In this document: positions 49,175 to 58,426 of the stretch, piece after piece
Layout of the letters: every line of letters starts with the position of its first letter
How positions within the stretch are numbered: the first letter of the stretch is position 1
Notes under the pieces: model-generated
What the model was told of the DNA's origin: nothing
Databases searched by the model: none
What the model saw: the letters and a program-made list of their open reading frames with translations, nothing else
Translations under genes and position numbers: made by a program
Source of the DNA: Candidatus Kapaibacterium sp.
GTDB taxonomy: Bacteria; Bacteroidota; Ignavibacteria; Kapaibacteriales; JAEUSM01
Length of the DNA: 64,000 nt
Direction of reading: 5' to 3'
Assembly: GCA_016788785.1 (NCBI GenBank)
Contig: JAEUSM010000007.1
Span: forward strand, 1-64,000

Positions 49175-49248
49175 GCGCCCGTAGCTCAACTGGATAGAGC
49201 ATCGGTTTCCGGTTCCGAAGGCTGGAGGTTCGACCCCTCTCGGGCGTA
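49175..49248 (+). tRNA. tRNA-Arg (anticodon CCG)
   Basis: Acceptor GCGCCCG pairs with CGGGCGT (one G-U at the end), D-arm GCTC/GAGC, T-arm GGAGG TTCGACC CCTCT region, and discriminator A. The anticodon stem TCGGT/TCCGA has one T-T mismatch next to the loop TTCCGGT, which gives anticodon CCG. CCA is not encoded. The next bases lead to a terminator 23 nt away. Confidence 0.93.
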
Positions 49249-49270
49249 CAACGTAAATAAATATTGAAAA

Positions 49271-49294
49271 AGCCCCACAATGGGGCTTTTTTTT
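49271..49294 (+). terminator. Terminator of the tRNA-Arg gene
   Basis: AGCCCCA / TGGGGCT stem with a CAA loop and eight T residues, flanked upstream by A4 that extends the stem. Confidence 0.85.
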
Positions 49295-49324
49295 GTTGAG
49301 GGTGGCGGGGTGAAATAATCTGCT

Positions 49325-49405
49325 GTAGAGACAGTGCATGCCCTGTCTTTATGAAACAACGATATCTCCCTCTCCCCTTGAGGGAGAGGGATGGGGAGAG
49401 GGGTA
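49325..49405. repeat. Intergenic inverted repeats (GTAGAGACAG palindrome and CTCTCCC cassette)
   Basis: A palindrome GACAG...CTGTC within GTAGAGACAGTGCATGCCCTGTC is followed at about 49369-49405 by CTCCCTCTCCCC-TTGA-GGGAGAGGGATGGGGAGAG. The second motif is inverted relative to that at 51121-51172. No gene overlaps. Confidence 0.7.
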
Positions 49406-49450
49406 TCTCAATTACATCAATTATTACACAAGTCTGTTACAATTATAATC

Positions 49451-50923
49451 TCAATTAACAACTATAAACTGTTTACTAATGGTATTTCTACCACTCCGCA
49501 GAACTGCATAATATGTACCAGAAGACAAATCTTTAGTATTTACTGGAATTTGGATATTTCCTGTCGCACTTTCAATTTGAATACGTTGTAGAGTTCTGCC
49601 TGACATATCAACAATACTAAGTGTAGAGCCATTAACAAATTCATGATTATTAATAGATATAAACACTTCAGATTTTGAGCTTGGTAAGGGTAAAATATCT
49701 ATAGAATTGGTAAGACTTATATCATTATTTGCCACAGAGGATGGAGTTTCATTACCAGTTATTTCTAAAAATCCCAATTGGCTTGCAAAAAATGATTTGT
49801 TTTCATGATGAACGAGCGTAACAAATTCAAATCCACTTCCTGAACCAGAGACTTTTGATGGAAAATATCTGAATTTTTGATTTACCAGACTATCACGAGA
49901 GTAAAATGTTAATTGATTTTGCTTTGGCTTTGTTTCATCAATTGAAAAAACACCAAAATCTGTAACTCCCCAAATTAAACCAGTTTTTTTGTTAATTGAA
50001 ATATCATGAACGCTCAATGTAGGTTCAAAACGACGATCATTAAAAAGTTCGCCTTTAAGTCCGTCAGATGAATCCCAATAAAAATGTGTTCCATTGACAG
50101 TAATTTTATGAACTCCATTAGAGGGTGCTAGATTAAAAAATTGACCTGCACACTTAACAGAATACAATAAATTTTTGTCAGTATCATATACCATAGAAGT
50201 TACTTTTGCAAGAAGACCGTCAGGGCTTACAGGAATCGTCTCGTAACTTAATGCCCCATTATTATAAATCATTAAGTTGTTAGTTACTTCTGCAAGTATA
50301 CAAGATATTGCACCGTCTGGTCTTTTCGTAATGGCATGAATTGCATCAAATTCATGTTCTAATTTATGATTGAACTTTTTAATAACATCATAACTGACGG
50401 TAGGAGTTTTAGTATTAATTTTTAATAATTCATTATTAACACTATCATAAACGACATAGACAGTTCCATTTACTGTTTCTCTATATCGTTCAAAACCAAT
50501 CATAACACTTACATATAAATTGTTTTCATTGTCAAAACAAAAATCACGAAATTGTCTGTTTGGTAGTAAATCTGGAGGAGTTTGTACGTCGATCCACCCT
50601 CCATTTTCGTACTTCCATAAATTACTTTTGCCAAATGCCCAGATATTCCCAAAATTGTCAAATCGTACTTTTGATTGAACATTTAATTCTAAATTTATAT
50701 CTTGAGTAATATTTGTAATTGATAATGAAGTATCATTTACGTTTTTTGTAAAAATTGAAAGTAGACCATTTTTTTCCCAATCATATCCTAAGATTAAAAT
50801 TTTATCCTTGTATACATCTAATTGTTTAGGAGCAAATTGACCTAACGGATTTTGACTGATTAATCTTACATTGTTTGTTAATATTGAAAGTAGCAAAAGA
50901 ATAATTAAATTAATTTTTTTCAT
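49451..50923 (-). CDS. T9SS-secreted protein with beta-propeller-like repeats
   Basis: 490 residues from the ATG at 50923, which starts the signal peptide MKKINLIILLLLSILT; earlier in-frame codons would precede an unlikely hydrophobic stretch. Residues 30-390 have repeated strand patterns such as FDNFGNIWAFGKSNLWKYEN, FDNENNLYVSVMIGF and INKKTGLIWGVTDFGVFSID, as in two-component-regulator-type propellers. The last ~75 residues carry a T9SS type A sorting domain ending in LSSGTYYAVLRSG. It is probably a surface or released protein; the ligand is unknown. A -7 element TATCTTTG lies at 50969-50976 on the minus strand. Confidence 0.78.
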   Translation of the reverse strand: MKKINLIILLLLSILTNNVRLISQNPLGQFAPKQLDVYKDKILILGYDWEKNGLLSIFTKNVNDTSLSITNITQDINLELNVQSKVRFDNFGNIWAFGKSNLWKYENGGWIDVQTPPDLLPNRQFRDFCFDNENNLYVSVMIGFERYRETVNGTVYVVYDSVNNELLKINTKTPTVSYDVIKKFNHKLEHEFDAIHAITKRPDGAISCILAEVTNNLMIYNNGALSYETIPVSPDGLLAKVTSMVYDTDKNLLYSVKCAGQFFNLAPSNGVHKITVNGTHFYWDSSDGLKGELFNDRRFEPTLSVHDISINKKTGLIWGVTDFGVFSIDETKPKQNQLTFYSRDSLVNQKFRYFPSKVSGSGSGFEFVTLVHHENKSFFASQLGFLEITGNETPSSVANNDISLTNSIDILPLPSSKSEVFISINNHEFVNGSTLSIVDMSGRTLQRIQIESATGNIQIPVNTKDLSSGTYYAVLRSGRNTISKQFIVVN

Positions 50924-51417
50924 TTTAGCACCCATCCTGACAAGGAATAATTTGAAATAAAACCACCACAAAGATAACAATTAATATTTTGAAATTATCG
51001 TAATAACAATTGAGATTACAAAAAATCCCAACTATTTTCAAAGAAGTTTAGAATGTTTGGGATTATGGGAGATGTTATTTTTTGATATTTTTTTGATTTT
51101 GTGAAATTGGCGTTTTTTGATTTAGAATGCCCCCTCACCCCATCCCTCTCCCTCGTGGGGGAGAGGGGGATGATTTTTGTGAATGAACCACCCCGACACT
51201 TCGAGGGCCTCAGTGAACACTAGCACCCCTCCAATGGAGGGGTATTTGACCTACATAGGGTAGAGATAGGGCATACCCTGTCTCTACGAAAGCATTTATA
51301 GCCCCCATTTTTAAATGGGGGGTTAGAAGATTGAACCACCCCGACCTTCGGTCACCCCTCTAAAGGAGGGGAATTTGATTGTAGTATGTAATTTGTTTTT
51401 CATTCGTCTTTTTAGCT
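50924..51417. other. Intergenic region with dispersed GC-rich cassettes
   Basis: 494 nt between divergent genes. From about 51121 it holds short GC-rich modules unlike the AT-rich surroundings: CCCCTCACCCC...GGGGGAGAGGGGGATG, AACCACCCCGACACTTCGAG, ACCCCTCCAATGGAGGGG, the palindrome at 51261-51286, and GCCCCCATTTTTAAATGGGG. No coding frame stands out. Confidence 0.8.
51261..51286. repeat. Dispersed palindrome TAGAGA-AGGG / CCCT-TCTCTA
   Basis: TAGAGATAGGG-CATA-CCCTGTCTCTA: the outer TAGAGA arm is the same as in the palindromes near 9985 and 57265, while the inner sequence differs. Confidence 0.75.
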
Positions 51418-51924
51418 ATGATAAAATACCTTCTCATTTGTTTTGCGGTTCCGCTGGTTGCATTTGCTGAAAAACCGGCTGAAATGCTTTTTGCTCCACA
51501 CGAATATGACTACACCAAAAATATCGTTTCGGTGGAGGCAGGTTCTGCCTTGTTTTTTTCTGGATTTGGGCTTACGTATGAACGTTCCTTTAGCAAATCA
51601 TTTTCACTTCGTGGGTCTGCTGGATATATTGTGAAAAGTGATTTTCTCGATGGTACTGAGAATATACATTCTACCTACCCATCTGGAGCAGTTCAAGGTG
51701 TTTATGTTTTTGGTAATGAAGGATGGGGATTTGAAATCTCTGGTGGAGTGCAGTATGTAAATGTTATTCCATTAAATGGACAAAAAAATGTGTTTTTGCC
51801 TACAGCTGGATTAGGAATTCGATATAAACCAGTTACAGAGGGGATTTTTTTTCGAGCAGGAATTGGAACTTCAGTATCTATTATGGGACTTGGTGTAGGT
51901 ATTGGCTATACGTGGAGAGATTAA
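51418..51924 (+). CDS. Small outer-membrane beta-barrel protein
   Basis: 168 residues with a signal peptide (MIKYLLICFAVPLVAFA, cleavage after residue 17) and repeated amphipathic strands: VSVEAGSALFFSGFGLTYER, FSLRGSAGYIVKSD, WGFEISGGVQYVNVI, PTAGLGIRYKP and a last GLGVGIGYTWRD strand with terminal aromatics. This fits an 8-stranded opacity-type barrel. It is preceded by the repeat-rich region and ends in a hairpin zone. No specific role can be given. Confidence 0.65.
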   Translation: MIKYLLICFAVPLVAFAEKPAEMLFAPHEYDYTKNIVSVEAGSALFFSGFGLTYERSFSKSFSLRGSAGYIVKSDFLDGTENIHSTYPSGAVQGVYVFGNEGWGFEISGGVQYVNVIPLNGQKNVFLPTAGLGIRYKPVTEGIFFRAGIGTSVSIMGLGVGIGYTWRD

Positions 51925-51942
51925 GACAGGTATAAAAACACA

Positions 51943-51968
51943 AGAGAGCTAACCGAAGTTAACTCTCT
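51943..51968 (+). terminator. Hairpin between convergent genes
   Basis: AGAGAGCTAAC pairs with GTTAACTCTCT around CGAA, with one C-A mismatch. There is no U-tract, so termination is uncertain. It lies between the barrel gene (+) and the E1 fusion gene (-). Confidence 0.4.
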
Positions 51969-52072
51969 CATGGTGATACACTCTTCCTTCACTGAGAGAT
52001 GGTGAACCCTCCCAATAGAGTATTTAAAAGTAAAACCATTTAATTAAGCAGAAAGTTCCCAAGATCGAAAAT

Positions 52073-54124
52073 TTAATAATTTACTAAGCTTTTTACTCGT
52101 TCGGCAATGTCTTTCACTGACGGAACTACCACATCCATCAAACGCAAATTATACGGGATTGGAATATCAGGAGTTGCAAATCTATCGACAGGTGCATCGA
52201 GATAGCTGAATGCTTCTTGTGCAATTACTGCTGCAATTTCAGCACCAAATCCAGCTGTAATTGTGTCTTCGTGCAATATCATCACACGGTTAGTTTTACG
52301 AACTGAAGTGAGTACGGTTTCTTTATCCCAAGGAGTAATAGTACGTAAATCTATAATATCTAATGACAATCCAGTCAATTCTGCGACTTGTTTTGCACGA
52401 GAGACACATTCACCCCAAGTAACTATTGTTGCTTGTATACCTGAAGTAACCAAATCTGCTTTCCCAAATGGAATTGCATAATTATCCCCTGGATATGGCG
52501 AACGTCCTGCTGATGTATCTAAAAGATTTCTGTGTTCCAAAAACAACACCGGGTCATTTCCGCGGAGAGCTGTGCGAAGCAAACCAACAGCATCGGCAGC
52601 ATTGGACGGCATTGCAACTTTCCAACCAATCGTATGGGCGAAAATAGCTTCACCGGAAACACTATGCCAAGGGTCACCTGTCCGTTTGCTATGACCGACT
52701 GGAATACGAACAACCATTGGTGCAGCAAATTGGTTATTTGTTCGCCAACGGATTGTTCCACAATCATTCAATTGCTCCATTGCTGGATCTAAATATTTTC
52801 TAAATTGAATTTCTGGTACTGGCATCAGTCCTGCAGATGCAAGCCCAACTGCTCGTCCAATGATTCCCTCTTCGGATAAAGAAGTATCAAAAACTCGAGA
52901 AGAACCAAAATTGTGTTGCAAATCAATGGTTGCACCATGAACACCACCCTTTTTACCAACATCTTCCCCAAAAACCATCACGCGATTATTGGTTGCAAGT
53001 TCTACTTCTAATGTTTTACGAACAGCGTTTATGAGATTCATACGAGAACCTGCAGTTTCAGGAATATCTGTAGTAGTTGGAAAGGTAATATTTTCAGGTA
53101 ACAAACCACCAACAATCTGTGATTCGCCTTGAAAGAAAACATGATCTAACACTGAATTCAAATCTGGGTCAGGTTGTGCAAGAGCAGCCTCAGCTCCAAG
53201 TCGAACCTCTACTTCAACGGAAGCAACTAATTCATCCCATGATTTTTTTGTGAAAACTTTTTTCTTGATAAGGTAGTTTTGTAATTTATCTAATGGGTCG
53301 TTAGCAAGTTCATATTCACGCTGTTCTTTAGTTTTATACTGTTGGCTATCAGCACCAGAGTGTCCACAGATGCGAGGAACTACAGCACGAAATAGAACAG
53401 GAGATGTCCTAGAACGAAGATGAGATACAGCTTCTTCGATTTTTTTGGCTAATTCTTCAGCATTAGTACCGTCACACTCAATGACTTTAAGATTCGTAAA
53501 TGATGACAAATTTTTGGCAATGTTTCCTCCAGGAGTTTGAAAATCACCCGTTACCGATATTCCGAAACTATTGTCTTCTACAAAAAATAGCATCGGAAAA
53601 TTTTGGGTAGTTGCAATGGTAAGTGCCGCCCAAAAACCATTGGTGGCACATGCAGCATCACCAGAAAAAGCAACGGCAATAGATTCATTCCAAGAAGAAT
53701 CGTTCAATACCGAAGCACGATAGGTTGCTGCTTGAGCCCAACCAACAGCAGGGGTAAATTGAGCACCGACATCCCCACTCGCAGAAAGAACCGTTACACC
53801 ATTTCGAGGCACCAAATTGTGGACTACGCCAATATCACGACCACCATTACGCGAGAACTTCGATGCAAAACCACCTGCAAACGCTTCTTCTATGGTCATA
53901 CCTGCTGCCAAAACAAACGGACGTGATCGATAATAGACAGTCGCACAATCATGAGGATTTGTTAGAAATTGTGCCATCATAATTTGTGCAAGTTCATGTC
54001 CAGTAGAGGAAAATTGATACAGTATCTTCCCTTGAGGTGCAAATTCTTTTTCTTCTATGATATCAATGAATCTGGACGTCAGAAATTGTTTTGCAACCAG
54101 TTTCCAATCTATTTGTAATGACAT
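52073..54124 (-). CDS. 2-oxo acid dehydrogenase E1, alpha-beta fusion (branched-chain type)
   Basis: 683 residues, a fused thiamine-diphosphate E1. The alpha half (1-~330) has the intact cofactor motif SGDAACATNGFWAALTIATT followed by FVEDNSFGISV (the GD...N pair) and the RICGHSGADSQQY loop. The beta half (~360-683) has NRVMVFGEDVGKKGGVHGAT, SEEGIIGRAVGLASAGLMPV and GHSKRTGDPWHSVSGEAIF, with a C-terminal transketolase-like domain. It decarboxylates a 2-oxo acid and passes the acyl group to E2 lipoate. Branched-chain substrate is likely from the family but not proven. E2 and E3 are not adjacent. Confidence 0.88.
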   Translation of the reverse strand: MSLQIDWKLVAKQFLTSRFIDIIEEKEFAPQGKILYQFSSTGHELAQIMMAQFLTNPHDCATVYYRSRPFVLAAGMTIEEAFAGGFASKFSRNGGRDIGVVHNLVPRNGVTVLSASGDVGAQFTPAVGWAQAATYRASVLNDSSWNESIAVAFSGDAACATNGFWAALTIATTQNFPMLFFVEDNSFGISVTGDFQTPGGNIAKNLSSFTNLKVIECDGTNAEELAKKIEEAVSHLRSRTSPVLFRAVVPRICGHSGADSQQYKTKEQREYELANDPLDKLQNYLIKKKVFTKKSWDELVASVEVEVRLGAEAALAQPDPDLNSVLDHVFFQGESQIVGGLLPENITFPTTTDIPETAGSRMNLINAVRKTLEVELATNNRVMVFGEDVGKKGGVHGATIDLQHNFGSSRVFDTSLSEEGIIGRAVGLASAGLMPVPEIQFRKYLDPAMEQLNDCGTIRWRTNNQFAAPMVVRIPVGHSKRTGDPWHSVSGEAIFAHTIGWKVAMPSNAADAVGLLRTALRGNDPVLFLEHRNLLDTSAGRSPYPGDNYAIPFGKADLVTSGIQATIVTWGECVSRAKQVAELTGLSLDIIDLRTITPWDKETVLTSVRKTNRVMILHEDTITAGFGAEIAAVIAQEAFSYLDAPVDRFATPDIPIPYNLRLMDVVVPSVKDIAERVKSLVNY

Positions 54125-54311
54125 AATTTTTTTAGAATCGAATGGTAAAAATTATTTCGAATGCAAAAATACGAAAAATTCGTCTTAAAGTATTTTTACA
54201 AGAAAATGAACATTTGGAAACGAAAGAATTTTTATGATATTTGACAATGAAAAAAATTATTTTTCTCTATGGTACGTTATAAGCATTTTTATATCATTTT
54301 CTGCATAATCT

Positions 54312-55004
54312 ATGAAAATTTTAGTATTATCACTTATTTGCTTGAGTATTCTCGCATGTAATGCTCAACCATCGGAGAAAAGTAAATTGGAAAACCAAAA
54401 TGAAAAAGTTGCCTATACAATAGGTATGAACATTGGTAAAAGCTTAAAAAGAGATAGCCTTCAGTCATTAGACCTAAATTTGATTCTTCAAGGAATGAAA
54501 CATGGTCTTTCAGGAAAAGACTCATTGTTGACTGAAAAAGAAATGAACGATGTAATGATGGCATTTCAACAAGAAATGAATAACAAAGCTGAAGCAGCAA
54601 CAAAAGCAAAGGGAGAAACGAACCTTAAAGCAGGTCAAAAATTCTTAGAAGAAAACAAATCTAAAGATGGTGTGAAAGTTACTCCAAGTGGCTTGCAATA
54701 CAAAGTAGTAAAAGAAGGTACTGGAGCTATGCCAACTGCAAGCTCTACTGTTACTGTTCATTACAAAGGTACATTGATTGATGGTACTACATTTGATTCT
54801 TCAATCGACCGCGGTGAACCGGCGTCTTTCCAAGTGAACCAAGTAATTCCAGGTTGGACAGAAGCATTGCAAATGATGAAAAAAGGTTCTAAATGGATGC
54901 TATATATTCCTTCAGGATTAGCATATGGTGATCGTGCTGCAGGACCAACAATTACTCCAAATTCTACGTTGATTTTTGAAGTAGAATTAATCGATATTAA
55001 GTAA
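54312..55004 (+). CDS. FKBP-type peptidyl-prolyl isomerase lipoprotein (Mip/FkpA-like)
   Basis: 230 residues. A lipoprotein signal peptide ends in ILAC (Cys16). The N-terminal dimerisation helix region (30-105) has KVAYTIGMNIGKSLKRD and MNDVMMAFQQEMNNKAEAAT. The FKBP domain (~115-230) has VTVHYKGTLIDGTTFDSS, VIPGWTEALQMMKKGSKW and YIPSGLAYGDRAAGP. It catalyses proline isomerisation for folding of exported proteins, on the periplasmic face. It has its own terminator. Confidence 0.93.
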   Translation: MKILVLSLICLSILACNAQPSEKSKLENQNEKVAYTIGMNIGKSLKRDSLQSLDLNLILQGMKHGLSGKDSLLTEKEMNDVMMAFQQEMNNKAEAATKAKGETNLKAGQKFLEENKSKDGVKVTPSGLQYKVVKEGTGAMPTASSTVTVHYKGTLIDGTTFDSSIDRGEPASFQVNQVIPGWTEALQMMKKGSKWMLYIPSGLAYGDRAAGPTITPNSTLIFEVELIDIK

Positions 55005-55056
55005 ATTTAATCCTACGTTTTACCGTAATTATAGTTGATTACCGTTTTAAACACAT

Positions 55057-55104
55057 TGCGACGATGAGCGTTCAATTTCGAAATGCTGTCGTCGCATTTT
55101 TTTT
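55057..55104 (+). terminator. Terminator after the FKBP gene
   Basis: TGCGACGA (55057-55064) pairs with TCGTCGCA (55089-55096) across a 24-nt loop, followed by eight T residues. It precedes speA by 32 nt. Confidence 0.75.
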
Positions 55105-55136
55105 CTTTTTTACACACTTAACACCAAAAGTATCGT

Positions 55137-57032
55137 ATGAGAAAATGGCGTATTGATGATGCAAAAGAATTGTACAACATCCAAGGATGGGGTATCAATT
55201 ATTTCGATATAAATGATAAAGGAAATATCGTTGCGAAACCGCGCAAGGATGCCGGTCCGGAAATAGACCTCAAAGAAGTCATTGATGAATTACACGATCG
55301 TGATATTGCGATGCCGGTGTTATTACGATTTCCGGATATTTTAGATGACCGAATTGAACAAATTTCTGCATGTTTTGATCGTGCTGCAAAAGAATATAAT
55401 TATAAAGGTAAATATATCAATGTATACCCTATAAAAGTAAATCAACAGCGTCCTGTATTGGAAGAGATAGTTCGATATGGTAAAAAATTCAATATTGGTT
55501 TAGAAGCAGGTTCAAAGCCAGAACTTCACGCTGTTTTGCCAATAATGGACAATTCTAAAGCATTAATTATCTGTAATGGATATAAAGATGAAAATTTCAT
55601 TGAGTTAGCATTGTTAGCTCAAAAAATGGGAAAAAACATATTCATTGTAGTTGAAAAACTTAATGAATTGAAACTTATTAAAGAAATTTCTGAACGCTTT
55701 TCCATTCGTCCTAATATCGGAATTCGTATCAAATTAGTGTCTTCAGGTTCTGGTAAATGGGAAGAATCTGGAGGAGATCAAAGTAAATTTGGTTTAAATG
55801 CTTCCGAATTGCTTGATGCAATCGATTATGCTGAACAAAACGATTTGTTAGATTGCATTCGATTGATTCATTTTCATCTTGGTTCTCAGATTACGAATAT
55901 TCGAAAAATAAAGGCTGGTTTGCGTGAAGTTGCACAGTTTTATATAGAGCTGAAAAATCTTGGCTGTGGTGTTGAATATGTAGATATTGGTGGTGGTTTG
56001 GGAGTTGATTACGACGGTTCACGTTCTGCAGCTGCATCATCAATTAATTATTCAATTCAAGAATATGCCAACGATGCTTTATACACATTAATCGATGCAG
56101 CAAACAAACACAATCTTCCACATCCAAATATTATTACAGAATCTGGGCGAGCATTAACTGCTCACCATTCTGTTTTGGTGTTTAATGTTATGGAAACAGC
56201 CTCTGTTCCAACTTGGGATGCGAAGCAGTATGAAATCACAGAAGAAGACCACGAGATAGTTCGCGAGATGCAATCCATATTACAGTATCTTAATGGACGG
56301 AATATGCTTGAGTCATGGCACGACGCTCTCCAATTGAGAGAAGAAGCACTTGACAGATTTTCTTTAGGATTGTTAGATTTAAAAAACCGTGCATTAACAG
56401 AACGGCTATTTTGGACTATTGCCCGGGAAGTAAATGCACTTGCTTCCGAAATGAAACACCCACCGGAAGAAACACGTATTCTTCCAAAAATGTTGGCTGA
56501 CAAATATTTCTGCAATTTTTCCCTCTTTCAATCCTTACCAGATTCGTGGGCAATAGACCAATTATTCCCAATTTTGCCTATCCATCGATTGGAAGAAAAA
56601 CCAACAAAAATTGGTACTCTTCAAGACATCACCTGTGATTCGGATGGGAAAATCGACCATTTTATAGGGGCAAGAGAATTTTCTCATCATTTGCCACTTC
56701 ACGAATTAGAACACGGTAAACCGTACTATCTTGCTGTATTTTTGGTAGGTGCATACCAAGAAATTTTGGGTGATTTGCATAATCTATTTGGCGACACCAA
56801 TGCAGTGCATATTCTTTGTGATGGCAAATCTTACGAAATTGATCAGTGTATTGATGGTGAAACAGTGGAAGATGTTTTGGATTATGTTCAGTTCAGCTCC
56901 AAAAAATTGGTTCGTACAATGGAAGCATGGGTGAACGCCTCTGTTACCAAAGGTAAAATCAGCGTCAAAGAAGGCAAAGAATTTTTGGCGATCTACCGAT
57001 CTGGATTACATTCTTACACCTATTTAGAGTGA
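55137..57032 (+). CDS. speA: Biosynthetic arginine decarboxylase
   Basis: 631 residues, the usual length. SpeA converts arginine to agmatine, the first step of polyamine (putrescine/spermidine) synthesis. The fold III PLP domain holds Lys100 in VYPIKVNQQ, GLEAGSKPELHAVL, IRLIHFHLGSQITNI, YVDIGGGLGVDYDGSRS (the Gly-rich phosphate loop) and ITESGRALTAHHS. The C-terminal part carries LVGAYQEILGDLHNLFGDTN, with the substrate Asp/Cys region. It starts after the FKBP terminator and ends in its own terminator. Confidence 0.96.
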   Translation: MRKWRIDDAKELYNIQGWGINYFDINDKGNIVAKPRKDAGPEIDLKEVIDELHDRDIAMPVLLRFPDILDDRIEQISACFDRAAKEYNYKGKYINVYPIKVNQQRPVLEEIVRYGKKFNIGLEAGSKPELHAVLPIMDNSKALIICNGYKDENFIELALLAQKMGKNIFIVVEKLNELKLIKEISERFSIRPNIGIRIKLVSSGSGKWEESGGDQSKFGLNASELLDAIDYAEQNDLLDCIRLIHFHLGSQITNIRKIKAGLREVAQFYIELKNLGCGVEYVDIGGGLGVDYDGSRSAAASSINYSIQEYANDALYTLIDAANKHNLPHPNIITESGRALTAHHSVLVFNVMETASVPTWDAKQYEITEEDHEIVREMQSILQYLNGRNMLESWHDALQLREEALDRFSLGLLDLKNRALTERLFWTIAREVNALASEMKHPPEETRILPKMLADKYFCNFSLFQSLPDSWAIDQLFPILPIHRLEEKPTKIGTLQDITCDSDGKIDHFIGAREFSHHLPLHELEHGKPYYLAVFLVGAYQEILGDLHNLFGDTNAVHILCDGKSYEIDQCIDGETVEDVLDYVQFSSKKLVRTMEAWVNASVTKGKISVKEGKEFLAIYRSGLHSYTYLE

Positions 57033-57050
57033 TATCTGCACTTTGATATA

Positions 57051-57079
57051 AAAAGCCCATCAATCGATGGGCTTTTTTT
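57051..57079 (+). terminator. Terminator of speA
   Basis: AAAAGCCCATC / GATGGGCTTTT stem with an AATC loop and a T7 run, 18 nt after the stop. Confidence 0.85.
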
Positions 57080-57264
57080 GTAGAATCATCCTCATGTTCC
57101 CCTCTTGAGAGGTGCCACGAAGTGACGGGGTGGAATCTTTCCTTGGAGACGCAAAGCATTACGTCTCTACAATAAAATTAGGGCGAAAGATATTTCGCAC
57201 CTACGTTTTACTGAAATTTCCCTCTTGAGGGGAGCTGTCCGTAGGACTGAGGGGTTTCTCGTCT

Positions 57265-57286
57265 GAGACGTAGCATGCTACGTCTC
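57265..57286. repeat. Perfect 22-bp palindrome GAGACGTAGCATGCTACGTCTC
   Basis: It differs from the element at 9985-10006 only in the centre (CATG instead of CATA) and is fully self-complementary. Confidence 0.85.
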
Positions 57287-57411
57287 TTTAATATTTATGG
57301 GGGGAAAGATGTTTCGCCCCTACGTTTTACTGTAATTCCCCTATCTTGGAGAGGTGGCACCAATCACTGAGCGTAGCCGAAGTGTGCTGGGGTGGCATAT
57401 TCCATTGGTAG

Positions 57412-57433
57412 GGGCAGACCTATGTGTCTGCCC
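57412..57433. repeat. Palindrome GGGCAGAC / GTCTGCCC
   Basis: An 8-bp perfect inverted repeat around CTATGT, preceded by GGTAG. It has the same TAG(G)GG outer arm style as the others, with a different core. Confidence 0.75.
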
Positions 57434-57648
57434 ATTGATTCAAAATCCCCCCTCTCCCCATACCCTCTCCCCAAAGGGGCGAGGGAGTTGTTTTTTGGAA
57501 ATTGGTTCTATAAATATGTGACCACTCCGTGGTCAAGAGAAGCCAACCCACTCCGTTTCGAGAGCTACCCCGACCAACGGACACCCCTCCAGTGGAGGGG
57601 AATTAAAATCTATTTTCTTTTTTTAGGGGGGGGAGAATTATAAGAAAT

Positions 57649-58299
57649 CTATTTTATCTTTTTGGAGATTGTTGGTTTTGGTTTTGATGGGTCGCTGAAG
57701 ACGAACTTCTTACCATCAAAAACGAGTATTCCTGATGTGTGAAATTTTTCGTTTTCTTTAAATTGATTTTCTACTACACCGGTGATAATGTCTTTTTCTT
57801 TCGAAGCTAAACGTATCCAAAATGTTCGCTCTGGTGTAGCTTCGTTGTTCTTATTTGCTTTTTCGATACTTTTTAGTTTTTTCTGAAATTCTGCTTTGAC
57901 TTTTTCTTCTGGGAATACTTCGGCAGTAACATCCTTCCAAGGAGTTGCGGAAGTATTATAAAAGGTGATTTTGGAAATGATACACGATGGTGTACAGGTC
58001 ATGGTAATAAAACCAACCAACGACACTCCATTTTCCAATTTATACCGCAACATAATTTCCTTTTTTTCAACTCCAGGAATACCATAGACTAATATATCAT
58101 TGACGGTATCATTTTCTTCAAAAGTGAATTTTGGAGGAATGCCGTATGCCTTTACAAATTGATCAAAAAATTCATTAGAATAAAACTCTTCAAAGAGCTT
58201 TCCAATATGTTGATGATTTTGTGCAGTTCCAGTAGTAGGATTACAAATGAAAGATAGAAAGAAAAGAGCGAATATTGAGAAAATATAATTTCTAAACAT
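57649..58299 (-). CDS. Secreted hypothetical protein
   Basis: 216 residues from the ATG at 58299 (MFRNYIFSIFALFFLSFIC), a signal peptide with probable cleavage near TGTAQN at residue 27. Two Cys close together (TCTPSCIISKITFYN) may form a disulfide. The rest is an alpha/beta domain with Lys-rich stretches and a basic tail (PSKPKPTISKKIK). I do not recognise a family. It lies between the repeat-rich region and the divergent E1 fusion gene. Confidence 0.6.
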   Translation of the reverse strand: MFRNYIFSIFALFFLSFICNPTTGTAQNHQHIGKLFEEFYSNEFFDQFVKAYGIPPKFTFEENDTVNDILVYGIPGVEKKEIMLRYKLENGVSLVGFITMTCTPSCIISKITFYNTSATPWKDVTAEVFPEEKVKAEFQKKLKSIEKANKNNEATPERTFWIRLASKEKDIITGVVENQFKENEKFHTSGILVFDGKKFVFSDPSKPKPTISKKIK

Positions 58300-58426
58300 T
58301 GATACTTCCATAGAAATAGTATGGTTAACGGGTAAAATTTTTGTATTTTTGCAACAAAGAAAAACAAATGTAACCCAAATTCAATTGGTTACTTACCCTC
58401 ATAATTTATAAGGATAAGGTGTTTAT

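Larger units (their letters stand above)
57080..57648. other. Repeat-rich intergenic region
   Basis: 569 nt without a convincing gene. It contains modules CCCCTCTTGAGAGGTGCC-ACGAAGTGACGGGGTGG (57099-57133), degenerate palindromes at 57146-57167 and 57181-57205, a perfect one at 57265-57286, GGGGAAAGATGTTTCGCCCC (57301-57320), GGGCAGAC...GTCTGCCC (57412-57433) and CCCTCTCCCC-type blocks around 57447-57490. Base composition is much richer in G and C than the neighbours. It looks like repeated insertion of short palindromic elements. Confidence 0.8.

Noticed and set aside
54241..54246. TTGACA as an E. coli type -35 box before the FKBP gene.
   Set aside because: The nearest -10-like TATGGT is 21 nt away, and other promoters here follow the Bacteroidota pattern.
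57080..57648. CRISPR array.
   Set aside because: Repeats are unequal in length and spacing with no regular spacers, and no cas genes are in the window.
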